NCBI GenBank assembly: GCA_031269415.1
Contig: JAISZF010000040.1
Location: 1 to 6,708, forward strand
DNA length: 6,708 bases
Reading direction: 5' to 3'
Origin: Clostridiales bacterium
GTDB lineage: Bacteria; Bacillota; Clostridia; Lachnospirales; WQUN01
Under the pieces are notes generated by a model. That model did no database searches. It was not told the DNA's origin and worked only from the letters and a program-made list of their open reading frames with translations. Made by a program: the position numbers and the translations under genes. Below, piece by piece: positions 1 through 6,042 of this stretch. Position 1 is the first letter of the stretch. Every line of letters begins with the position of its first letter.

Positions 1-675
1 CTGGCGGTAATGATGCTGGCCGTCATGGTTTTGGCCGTGGTGTACGTGATACCAAACTACGCCGCGATCTTTGAGGCGGAGGGGATTGACCTCCCGCTGC
101 CCACGCGGATACTGATGACAGCGGGTTACATTGTTTCGGACTACGGCGTTTTAATACTGGCGGCTCTTATTATGATCGCGCTGCTTATTCTCGCGTTCCT
201 GAGATCGAAACAGGGAAGACTGCTCACAGGCTTTATCAAGAGCCGAATCCCTTTGTGGAGGCTGGGGATGAACCTGCGCTTCTGCCAATGCCTGTCCATG
301 CTGCTCGCGGCGGGGCAGCCCGCGCATGAAGCCGTGAATATAATCCGCGAGGCGGTCGGCAACGCGTATTTGGACAGGGTTTTCCTTAATATCAGCGCGG
401 GGCTGCGCCAGGGCAGGAGATTGTCGGCCCTGCTTGCCTCGGCAAAGTATTTTGACCTGATGCTGATCCGCATGGCTGAAACGGGAGAAGAAACAGGCAA
501 CCTTTCCAAACCCATCACTCAATGCTCGAAATACTACCAAGCCGAGCAGGAACGCGCCTCAGCCTTGTACGCCAAGCTGGCCGAACCGGTGATAATGATA
601 ATTCTGGGATCAATGCTGGCTTTAGTCATGCTTTCGATCATTCTGCCGACGTTCGACTTGGTTAACGCGTTCTAA
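1..675 (+). CDS. Type II secretion / type IV pilus inner-membrane platform protein, GspF/PilC family (5' partial)
   Basis: This is the C-terminal part of a polytopic inner-membrane protein that, in the GspF/PilC/ComGB family, forms the platform on which the assembly ATPase drives pseudopilin or pilin polymerisation. The reading frame is open to the first base, so the true start lies upstream; 224 residues are visible, about half of a usual 350-400 residue protein. Visible membrane segments lie at about residues 1-18, 48-67 and 193-215. The second T2SSF domain starts near residue 88 and carries the family-typical stretch with LLAAGQP, then LRQGRRLSALL, then the signature GEETGNL at about 162-168. 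The ILPTFDLVNAF-like C-terminus after the last membrane helix is also typical. Neighbouring secretion or pilus genes (an ATPase and pilins) would be expected upstream, outside the window. The stop codon overlaps that of the convergent gene. The family is clear; whether it serves secretion, pili or competence cannot be told. Confidence 0.9.
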   Translation: MAVMMLAVMVLAVVYVIPNYAAIFEAEGIDLPLPTRILMTAGYIVSDYGVLILAALIMIALLILAFLRSKQGRLLTGFIKSRIPLWRLGMNLRFCQCLSMLLAAGQPAHEAVNIIREAVGNAYLDRVFLNISAGLRQGRRLSALLASAKYFDLMLIRMAETGEETGNLSKPITQCSKYYQAEQERASALYAKLAEPVIMIILGSMLALVMLSIILPTFDLVNAF

Positions 676-1667
676 CGCACCTCAAGCTGCCCAAGGTTTT
701 TCAATAGAATCGCGTTGGAGCCGTCGGGCTGACGGATCATCTCAATGCACGAGCTGTCGCCCCAGAGTTCTGCGGGGAATTTGAGTTCTATGCCGTTTTC
801 AGCCTTTATACGTTGGGTGCCGAACTGCTGGCGCACGAATTTTTCGCCCAGCATCATATCAGCCCTCAGACCCGCGTCACGGGCCAAACCTACATAATCG
901 TCGCGAATTTCCGTATTGCCCCCGAAAGCCTTAGCCGCCACGCTTTCTATGCTGATTTCCCCGGCCGCTTCCTCTGCCTGCTCCAAGAGCGCGGTTTTGA
1001 TACGGGCGACGGAATCTATGCTGCTGTCAAAATACTTTTCGTTGATCTCTTCCGATATCTCATTCAAAATCTGCGCGGCTTCCTTTTTGGAGAGCGACGA
1101 GTCGCATTCCAAAAAAAGTTCCGAAAAATAATTTACCGGTTCCCCGTTTATGATAAAGGGTTTTTCAATAACCTTCAATACCATCGGGTCAAAGGGTATG
1201 AGGCACGCTTCCTCTGTCTTTCCGGTGTCAAACGGCAGGACGGCGGCGTACTTAACGATTTGATTGTCTGCGCCAGCGGAACTGCGTGTGGTCTGGTGCG
1301 TGAAGCATTCCCTGTAATTGAGTTTTACTATTGCTATGTCATGCTCGCGTTTGTTGTCAAACAGAACGATCAGCAGATCGCCCTCCGGTATCTCGGCACT
1401 CTGTTTCATCACCTCCGAGAGCCTGCGGCCGATCCGGACGCATACGTCCTTGAAATGACGCCTGCCGTCCTTTAAGTCCAGGATGTGTTTATATACCTCC
1501 GATGTTGAAGTGAATGTCGCTTCCTTGGAGGCGGGGTTGTCCAACAGTTTTTTTACATGCTTGGTGATGAACGCGGAACAGGTTTCGCTTTCGATGTCCA
1601 GCTCTGTGTCGGACAGAACGCATGAGCTATTGTTTAAGCTGTGCAGAATCGCGTTTCTGATTTTCAT
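672..1667 (-). CDS. Nucleoid-associated protein, NdpA/YejK (37-kDa) family
   Basis: The product is a 331-residue soluble protein resembling the 37-kDa nucleoid-associated proteins (NdpA; YejK in E. coli), whose length is usually about 330-350 residues. The recognisable features are the N-terminal MKIRNAILHSL start, a SETCSAFITKHVKKLL-like early helix, a central DLLIVLFDN...IAIVKLNYRECF strand region at about 98-122, and a KKEAAQILNEISEEINEKYF helix followed by the C-terminal domain. The exact cellular role of this family is poorly known: association with DNA is described for E. coli YejK, and its role in Firmicutes is unclear. The ATG is supported by an AAGGAG ribosome binding site at 1673-1678, five bases upstream, and by a near-consensus promoter at 1704-1732. 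The gene is apparently monocistronic and divergent from hpf. Its TAG stop overlaps the stop of the convergent platform gene by four bases, and no terminator hairpin is seen between them. Confidence 0.8.
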   Translation of the reverse strand: MKIRNAILHSLNNSSCVLSDTELDIESETCSAFITKHVKKLLDNPASKEATFTSTSEVYKHILDLKDGRRHFKDVCVRIGRRLSEVMKQSAEIPEGDLLIVLFDNKREHDIAIVKLNYRECFTHQTTRSSAGADNQIVKYAAVLPFDTGKTEEACLIPFDPMVLKVIEKPFIINGEPVNYFSELFLECDSSLSKKEAAQILNEISEEINEKYFDSSIDSVARIKTALLEQAEEAAGEISIESVAAKAFGGNTEIRDDYVGLARDAGLRADMMLGEKFVRQQFGTQRIKAENGIELKFPAELWGDSSCIEMIRQPDGSNAILLKNLGQLEVR

Positions 1668-1703
1668 AGTAACTCCTTTTAGATGATTTTTTTCAGCCTA
1701 TTT

Positions 1704-1732
1704 ATAATACAACATACATAAGTTCCTGACAA
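1704..1732 (-). promoter_or_regulatory. Sigma-A-type promoter for the nucleoid-associated protein gene
   Basis: Read on the minus strand, a TTGTCA -35 box (1727-1732) is followed after exactly 17 bases by a TATTAT -10 box (1704-1709). Transcription would begin near 1697, giving a leader of about 30 bases before the ATG at 1667. The match to consensus is good (four or five of six in each box). It is judged from sequence only. Confidence 0.7.
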
Positions 1733-1745
1733 CCAAATTTTGGTT
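1731..1745. repeat. Perfect inverted repeat between divergent promoters; candidate operator
   Basis: AACCAAA, one T, then TTTGGTT forms a perfect 7-bp-arm palindrome. It lies between the -35 box of the minus-strand promoter, which it overlaps at 1731-1732, and the -35 box of the plus-strand promoter at 1751-1756. This is a position from which one bound protein could affect both transcripts. The regulator is not identifiable here, and the repeat is short and AT-rich, so chance remains possible. Confidence 0.45.
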
Positions 1746-1750
1746 ATGCC

Positions 1751-1779
1751 TTGAAATCCGTTCCGATTTTATGTATCAT
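1751..1779 (+). promoter_or_regulatory. Sigma-A-type promoter for the hpf operon
   Basis: TTGAAA (1751-1756), a 17-base spacer, then TATCAT (1774-1779). The predicted start of transcription near 1786-1788 leaves a leader of about 30 bases before the hpf ATG at 1816. The in-frame ATG at 1771 lies inside this promoter and so cannot be on the transcript. No sigma-B or sigma-H type boxes were recognised, although hpf is stress-controlled in some Firmicutes. Confidence 0.7.
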
Positions 1780-1801
1780 AATCTTGCGGATACCAAATAT
1801 G

Positions 1802-1807
1802 AAAGGA
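1802..1807 (+). promoter_or_regulatory. Ribosome binding site that fixes the hpf start
   Basis: AAAGGA lies eight bases before the ATG at 1816. It selects this start over the in-frame ATG at 1771, which overlaps the promoter. Confidence 0.7.
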
Positions 1808-1815
1808 TCATACAC

Positions 1816-2358
1816 ATGCTTAAATTTACGTTTACGGGGAAGAACCTCATTGTTACGGACGCTTTGAAAGACAGAGCTATGCAGAAACTGGGCCGATTGG
1901 AGAAATTGCTGCCGTTTGACGCGGACGTCAACGTGAAATTCAGCCTCAACCGCCAGAATAATCGCGTTGAGGTGACCATACCGGTCCGACGCCGGATCCT
2001 GAGGGCTGAAGTTACGGCAAACGATATGTACGCCGCGCTGGACAGCATAGTCGATATGCTGGAAAAACAGATGATTAAATACAAGAGCCGTATACGGAAC
2101 CGTTCACGGCGCGACGACTCTTTTAGAGAGGAGTTTGAGTATGCCGGGGACGTCACTGAAAACACCGACGAAACCCCGATTGTTATCGATAGGACAAAGC
2201 AATTCCCTCTGAAGCCAATGGACGCGGAAGAGGCCGTAATGGAGATGGAGATGCTGGGGCATAGCTTTTATGTTTTCCGCAACGGCCACACGGATATCGT
2301 GAATGTGGTCTATAAGCGAAACGACGGCGCTTACGGCTTGATTGAACCGGAATATTAA
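1816..2358 (+). CDS. hpf: Long-form ribosome hibernation promoting factor HPF
   Basis: This 180-residue protein binds the small ribosomal subunit in slow growth and, in the long form, joins 70S ribosomes into inactive 100S dimers. The N-terminal S30AE domain occupies about residues 1-97 and opens with MLKFTFTGKN and VTDALKDRAMQKLGRLEKLL. A charged linker covers roughly 98-120. The C-terminal dimerisation domain covers about 121-178 and has the highly typical run IDRTKQFPLKPMDAEEAVMEME, then GHSFYVFRN, NVVYKRNDG and YGLIEPEY. Length and domain order match the long HPF of Gram-positive bacteria and not the short Hpf/RaiA of enterobacteria. The ATG at 1816 is chosen because it has a ribosome binding site and the conserved N-terminus begins there. 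An upstream in-frame ATG would add 15 unconserved residues encoded inside the promoter. The gene leads an operon, and its TAA overlaps the rdgB ATG by one base. Confidence 0.95.
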   Translation: MLKFTFTGKNLIVTDALKDRAMQKLGRLEKLLPFDADVNVKFSLNRQNNRVEVTIPVRRRILRAEVTANDMYAALDSIVDMLEKQMIKYKSRIRNRSRRDDSFREEFEYAGDVTENTDETPIVIDRTKQFPLKPMDAEEAVMEMEMLGHSFYVFRNGHTDIVNVVYKRNDGAYGLIEPEY

Positions 2359-2993
2359 TGGAGATTCTGTTCGCCACAAAGAATCAAGGAAAATTGAGAG
2401 AGATTAAAAACGCGCTGGAAGCGCCGGGCAGCGGTATTCATGTGATTTCCATGGAAGAGGCGGGAATAACCGCCGATGTTACGGAGGATGGAGACACATA
2501 TGAGGCGAACGCCTTGAAGAAGGCTGAAACCATTTGCGGGCTTAGCGGCATGATCACCTTGGCGGACGACTCCGGTCTGGAAATAGACTGCCTGGACAGG
2601 CGGCCGGGCGTATATTCGGCGCGTTACCTCGGCGAGAATACGCCGTATAAGGAAAAGAACCGTATTATTTTGGAAATGATAACGGATGTACCGGACGAGC
2701 GCCGCACGGCGCGTTTTGTGTGCGTAATCGCCGCCGCCTTTCCCGGCGGCGGCGCGTATACGGCGCGTGGGGTTATTGAAGGGCTGATCGCGCGTGAAAT
2801 CGGCGGCGGGAACAACGGCTTTGGATATGATCCTATTTTTTATGTGCCGGAATACGGTAAGACAATGAGCGAGCTGCCAATAGAGATAAAAAACGCGATC
2901 AGCCACAGGGGACAGGCTCTCAGAGTAATTAAAGCGTGTCTGGACGGAGAAGAGGAGAGGGGCCGTTATAATAAAACTGCTTGTATTCAGTGA
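2358..2993 (+). CDS. rdgB: XTP/dITP diphosphatase (non-canonical purine NTP pyrophosphatase, RdgB/HAM1 family)
   Basis: The enzyme hydrolyses deaminated purine nucleotides (dITP, ITP, XTP) to monophosphate and pyrophosphate, keeping them out of DNA and RNA. It is 211 residues, close to the usual 195-205 with a short extra tail. Visible family motifs are FATKNQGKLREI (5-16), TYEANALKKAE (47-57), the metal-binding LADDSGLEID (68-77), GVYSARY (84-90), GNNGFGYDPIF (151-161) and SHRGQAL (182-188). It is probably translationally coupled to hpf: the two share the A of TAATG, and no good Shine-Dalgarno of its own is evident. The last nine codons or so overlap the start region of the following phosphoesterase in another frame, so the tail (about 195-211) is likely shaped by that overlap. 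A pairing of rdgB with an MJ0936-type phosphodiesterase is common in Clostridia. Confidence 0.95.
   Translation: MEILFATKNQGKLREIKNALEAPGSGIHVISMEEAGITADVTEDGDTYEANALKKAETICGLSGMITLADDSGLEIDCLDRRPGVYSARYLGENTPYKEKNRIILEMITDVPDERRTARFVCVIAAAFPGGGAYTARGVIEGLIAREIGGGNNGFGYDPIFYVPEYGKTMSELPIEIKNAISHRGQALRVIKACLDGEEERGRYNKTACIQ
2729..2754 (+). repeat. Ten-bp all-GC perfect inverted repeat inside rdgB
   Basis: CGCCGCCGCC, a six-base loop TTTCCC, then GGCGGCGGCG. The segment encodes the IAAAFPGGGAY region of RdgB (about residues 124-134). Ala and Gly codon runs can create this by chance, no T-tract follows, and no function is claimed. Confidence 0.6.
2953..2962 (+). promoter_or_regulatory. Ribosome binding site pointing to a non-canonical start
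   Basis: The purine run AGGAGAGGGG inside the end of rdgB contains AGGAG ten bases and GAGG seven bases before the ATA codon at 2968. No ATG, GTG or TTG lies in the phosphoesterase frame at a usable distance. The site therefore supports initiation at or near 2968, well before the first ATG at 3016. Confidence 0.55.
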
Positions 2994-3486
2994 TTCACAC
3001 AGGTATATATCCGAGATGGAGTTCGTTCTGCGGAAAATACACAGATCAATAAGCGCGGTGGCGCATTTGGGAGACGGATGGGACGATATTCATGATCTCA
3101 TGCTCGCGTATCCACTCATACCGCTCTATGCGGTTACTGGCAATTGCGATTTCGGGTCGGGTCCAAACAGCCTGACCTTTAATTTTGCCTCGAAGAGGTT
3201 TATTATCACTCACGGGCACCGGTTTCACGTGAAATCCGGATATCTGCGCATTAGTCTATGGGCGGAGGAGAACGGGGCCGATGTCTGCCTGTTTGGCCAT
3301 ACTCACATACCTGAGGTGTTCTATTCAGGCGGTACGCTGATGATGAACCCCGGCAGCATCGGCTTGCCTATATCGGATGCCCCGGCGAGTTACGGTATTA
3401 TCGACGTGTCGGAAAATGGGCTTGTTGATGGTACTGTGTTAGGGAAGAAGGGCGGGGCTTACAGCAGGATGAATCCAAAGGAGTGA
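2968..3486 (+). CDS. MJ0936/YfcE-type metallophosphoesterase, probable ATA start
   Basis: This is a small two-metal phosphodiesterase of the calcineurin-like MJ0936/YfcE group; the physiological substrate is unknown. Counting from the ATA at 2968 gives 172 residues, normal for the family. All five metal-site blocks are then present: DSH at 9-11 within LLVFSDSH, GD at 35-36, GNCD at 58-61, HGH at 82-84 and GHTH at 110-113, followed by NPGS at 127-130. The first ATG in frame (3016) would delete DSH, including two metal ligands, and it has no ribosome binding site. Between the in-frame stop at 2926-2928 and 3016 there is no ATG, GTG or TTG. ATA at 2968 gives the family-like (M)IKLLVFSDSH, as if an ancestral ATG had become ATA. 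Alternatives are ATA at 2971, CTG at 2977, a sequencing error or an early inactivating mutation. The gene overlaps rdgB by 26 bases. The family call is firm; the start is not. Confidence 0.85.
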   Translation: MIKLLVFSDSHRYISEMEFVLRKIHRSISAVAHLGDGWDDIHDLMLAYPLIPLYAVTGNCDFGSGPNSLTFNFASKRFIITHGHRFHVKSGYLRISLWAEENGADVCLFGHTHIPEVFYSGGTLMMNPGSIGLPISDAPASYGIIDVSENGLVDGTVLGKKGGAYSRMNPKE

Positions 3487-3490
3487 TTTC

Positions 3491-3853
3491 ATGTTAAACA
3501 AAAACGGACTGACCCTGAACCTCGTGGTATCGGACGCGCTTGACGCGATGGAGTTCTAGGAAAGGGTCTTTGACGCAAAGCGCGGCGAGGTTGACTCGAT
3601 TTGGCTTCAAATAATCGTGGACGACACGGACGCGACGCTAAAAAAGGCGGTCGAAAACGGCGCGGCCGTCGGGCAGGAACCCTCGGAATTTATGGGAACC
3701 CGTCACGCCGAGATTACCGACCCGTTCGGCTACACTTGGACGATTAACCAGATTATTGAGGAAATTTCATTTGAAGAGCGTTACGCTTTTTATGTGGAAT
3801 TACAGAAAGAACGTGATGGCGAAGCCACGGTTCAACGCGAGAGTGAAAACTAA
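3491..3853 (+). pseudogene. Broken VOC (glyoxalase/PhnB-like) fold gene with in-frame amber codon and internal deletion
   Basis: The frame opens with ATG at 3491, seven bases after a strong AAAGGAG site (3477-3483), and reads MLNKNGLTLNLVVSDALDAMEF. It then meets TAG at 3557-3559 and continues in the same frame as ERVFDAKRGEV...DPFGYTWTINQI to TAA at 3853. The stop falls where VOC/PhnB-like proteins usually have Tyr (EFYxxVF), so a TAC or TAT to TAG change is the simple explanation. In addition, GEVD runs straight into SIWLQIIVDDTDATLKKAV. In this family about 35-50 residues (strands 3 and 4 of the first module) normally lie between these blocks, so an in-frame deletion is inferred. The second module is well kept, with the DPFGYTW motif near the C-terminus. 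An internal GTG at 3617 could start a 78-residue remnant but has no ribosome binding site. The gene is the last of the hpf operon and is probably non-functional. Confidence 0.75.
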
Positions 3854-3910
3854 CGAGTTATAATTGCTGATAGAGGGATGTCTATTTTTGGATGCGGCTA
3901 AGGATAATTC

Positions 3911-3954
3911 AGCCGCGCCGTTGTTAGGTTGAATAGCGACGGCGGCGCGGCTTT
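3911..3954 (+). terminator. GC-rich hairpin, probable terminator of the hpf operon
   Basis: AGCCGCGCCG at 3911-3920 pairs perfectly with CGGCGCGGCT at 3943-3952. The stem can be extended inward by G-U, G-C and U-A pairs at 3921-3924 with 3939-3942. Only TTT follows, so the U-tract is weak. It lies in the 180-base gap between the convergent operons (3854-4033), where no gene was found. On the minus strand no T-run follows it, so it is assigned to the plus-strand operon. The minus operon has no recognisable terminator of its own here. Confidence 0.5.
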
Positions 3955-4033
3955 GCCTGAACATTCCATACTGCAATCCCCGTAAGGCGGACAAATTACT
4001 ATCCTTTCAGTTAAATAAATTCATGATAATTCG

Positions 4034-6028
4034 TTAAGCTTGAAACAAATTTGGGATAACGAACGGGCGATGTTCCCCCTGAAATATTCCTTCCAAGGCT
4101 TGCTTGTCACGCATAGCTTTGACTTCGTCCAATAAAGCCTCCATAGAAGTCAGGCGCATTTTCATAACATTTTGTGTGAAACCGGAATGATAGATAAATG
4201 GGGACAAACCTTTCGGCTGATACGGGTGCATGTGCGGTTCAATATCCGCATAGTCCTCGTCCTGTGAAAATCGCCACACCAACTCCTTGAGCGAAAGCAC
4301 AGCCCCTTCAATCCACGTCAAGGCTTCATTTGACAACGCAAGGGATTCAGAGTGCTTAGCCCACATATCCCCCTTGTCATTGAGCAAAGCTTTTCGATGA
4401 AGTACATAGCCTTCTGAAGATTGGAGCAGCGCGAAGTAATGCAAATACAGAAGATACTGGCCTAATTCAAGCTTTTGAATGAGATCAGCGGGCTTTCTTA
4501 GCAGCAATTTGGCTCTTTGTAAGAGACTTATGGATTGCTGCGCTAATCTCAACCCATCCATAATGTACTCTTTTTTAGCTAAAATCAGATCGGCGTATGT
4601 GCTTAAAAATGTCTGATAATTGCTTTTTACGACCGATGGCATAAAACCGTTTATACGTTCGTTGTTTCCTAATGTAATTGACTCTATCCGCTCCCAAGCG
4701 TCATCAAACTTCGTAAGCGCTTCAGCAATGAGCGTATTGATTTCGGCTGAGTCGGAGAATCTATCGGATGCCGTACGTAAAAAAAATTTACGCTTGTCGA
4801 ACATATATGGATCCCAAAACTGTTTTGCGGCCGCGTTCATTGTTATTTCAAAGCCCTTCGTAGTAAAGCCGGTCAAATAATACGTCAAAGCGGTTCCATG
4901 CTCGGCGAATTTTTTAGCGTAAAGACCAACTTCGCTAATTTTAAATCGTATCAATGGGGCGCTATTCTGCTCAAAACAGGCTATATAATGTCCGCCGGCT
5001 TTATAGCGCGCGGTGTTCCGTAAATTTGGATCTTCTGTATAAATAATTGTATCGGACGGGAGATTCAGCAGTTCCGCCAGTTTTGTGTACCCCAGCGGAA
5101 AAACGAAAGGAAATATGGCCACAATTGAGTCGGTTGATTTGATATAGGAGATGAGTTCCCGAAACAATTTTATTTGGCTGCTGCTGAATTTTTCTTTTCC
5201 GCATATTGGGCAATGAACCTCTGTTGTTACCAGTTCAATAAAATCTGGGTGATACGCGTCGATCATTTCGCGAACATTGTACATTGCGTAATCCCAGCCA
5301 GTTTCAGAGTCAAGGCAGGTAAAATACGTGTATCTGGCGTTATAGGATATATCCGGATAAATGTCCGCAAATTCCTGCGTCACCGCGTTTGGATAAAAAG
5401 ACAGCGATATTTTAATACCGCGTTCCTTTGCCCTCTCTGTCACGCGCCTCATCATGCGCACACGGCCTTTTGTACGTTGGTTTGCCGGACGACAGTCGGG
5501 ATACCTTTCAAGCGGAAAAAATCCCATAGAAGGAAACAAATGCAGGCGCAGCAGGTTCATCCTTTGCTGTGCCATCCAATCAATCAGGCGATCCCATTCA
5601 CGATATCCCCAATATATTCCCAGCATCGACAAATCGTCAAACCAAGGGATAACAAACATTCCACGCAAGGGAATGTTTGGCGAACGTTTGAGGGGCAAGG
5701 TTTTTAACGCGTCCCAGCGCGGTACTCGCGGCTGACTTATTTTATCCGGATAGAAACCGAAACCTAACATCTCAAGCATTTCATAAACCGCATATAGAAC
5801 TCCCGGCGCGTCTTCCCCTTCAAGCAAAATACATTCAGTCATGTTTTGAATAGAATAGGAACCTGCCGCGCGACCTAAAATGTTGACACTGAGTTTGAAA
5901 ACAATGCCTTCTTCAGTTTTGGAGTCTGTTTTATCCAAGCCGCAGACTGAAAGAAATCCGGATAATTCTGAAACCGCCTTTGACAAGGTATCGGAATCGC
6001 ATAAAACACTGAAATTGCTGTATGACAT
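4034..6028 (-). CDS. Putative intracellular glycoside hydrolase with GH20b/alpha-glucuronidase-like N-terminal domain; family unassigned
   Basis: The start used is the ATG at 6028, five bases after GAGGT, giving 664 residues. The in-frame GTG at 6040 would add four residues but has no such site. No signal peptide or membrane helix is seen, so it is likely cytoplasmic. Positions below count from the GTG (subtract 4 for the ATG). Residues about 1-115 resemble the alpha/beta domain that precedes the barrel in GH20, GH67 and related enzymes, with LLEGEDAPGVLYAVYEMLEMLGFGFY at 72-97. A probable TIM barrel begins with SPNIPLRGMF (120-129) and WDRLIDWMAQQRMNLLRLHLF (149-169), like the GH20 pattern. 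Candidate acidic residues are E274 (in TTEVHCPIC) and E336 (in IIYTEDP). About 420-660 is mainly helical. It follows the sugar permease gene by 14 bases, so an imported oligosaccharide is the inferred substrate. GH67, GH163 (DUF4838) or an undescribed relative are possible; the hydrolase role is inference. Confidence 0.65.
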   Translation of the reverse strand: MSYSNFSVLCDSDTLSKAVSELSGFLSVCGLDKTDSKTEEGIVFKLSVNILGRAAGSYSIQNMTECILLEGEDAPGVLYAVYEMLEMLGFGFYPDKISQPRVPRWDALKTLPLKRSPNIPLRGMFVIPWFDDLSMLGIYWGYREWDRLIDWMAQQRMNLLRLHLFPSMGFFPLERYPDCRPANQRTKGRVRMMRRVTERAKERGIKISLSFYPNAVTQEFADIYPDISYNARYTYFTCLDSETGWDYAMYNVREMIDAYHPDFIELVTTEVHCPICGKEKFSSSQIKLFRELISYIKSTDSIVAIFPFVFPLGYTKLAELLNLPSDTIIYTEDPNLRNTARYKAGGHYIACFEQNSAPLIRFKISEVGLYAKKFAEHGTALTYYLTGFTTKGFEITMNAAAKQFWDPYMFDKRKFFLRTASDRFSDSAEINTLIAEALTKFDDAWERIESITLGNNERINGFMPSVVKSNYQTFLSTYADLILAKKEYIMDGLRLAQQSISLLQRAKLLLRKPADLIQKLELGQYLLYLHYFALLQSSEGYVLHRKALLNDKGDMWAKHSESLALSNEALTWIEGAVLSLKELVWRFSQDEDYADIEPHMHPYQPKGLSPFIYHSGFTQNVMKMRLTSMEALLDEVKAMRDKQALEGIFQGEHRPFVIPNLFQA

Positions 6029-6033
6029 AATGT

Positions 6034-6038
6034 ACCTC
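6034..6038 (-). promoter_or_regulatory. Ribosome binding site that fixes the hydrolase start
   Basis: On the minus strand GAGGT sits five bases before the ATG at 6028 and largely overlaps the alternative GTG at 6038-6040. This favours the shorter, 664-residue product. Confidence 0.6.
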
Positions 6039-6042
6039 ACAA

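Noticed and set aside
141..540. Two minus-strand open frames of about 125 and 129 codons opposite the platform gene
   Set aside because: They lie wholly inside a well-supported membrane-protein gene, have low-complexity basic composition and match no family I know.
813..1475. A 220-codon plus-strand frame opposite the nucleoid-associated protein gene
   Set aside because: It is a shadow frame: the minus-strand product has clear family features plus a promoter and ribosome binding site, while this frame has neither.
1771..1815. Upstream ATG start for hpf adding 15 residues
   Set aside because: The ATG lies between the -35 and -10 boxes of the predicted promoter, and the extra residues do not belong to the conserved HPF N-terminus.
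2355..2906. A 183-codon minus-strand frame opposite rdgB
   Set aside because: rdgB carries all its family motifs on the plus strand; the antisense product is unrecognisable and has no start signals.
3617..3853. Independent small gene starting at the GTG inside the VOC remnant
   Set aside because: No ribosome binding site; it is in frame with the upstream ATG and continues the same VOC fold, so it is better read as part of one broken gene.
3800..3994. A 64-codon minus-strand frame in the convergent gap
   Set aside because: It overlaps the end of the VOC remnant and the hairpin, begins with TTG and shows no recognisable protein pattern. A GAAAGGA-like stretch upstream was noted but is not enough.
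5174..5707. A 177-codon plus-strand frame opposite the putative hydrolase
   Set aside because: No ribosome binding site and no family resemblance; the minus-strand frame is long and has coherent domain features.
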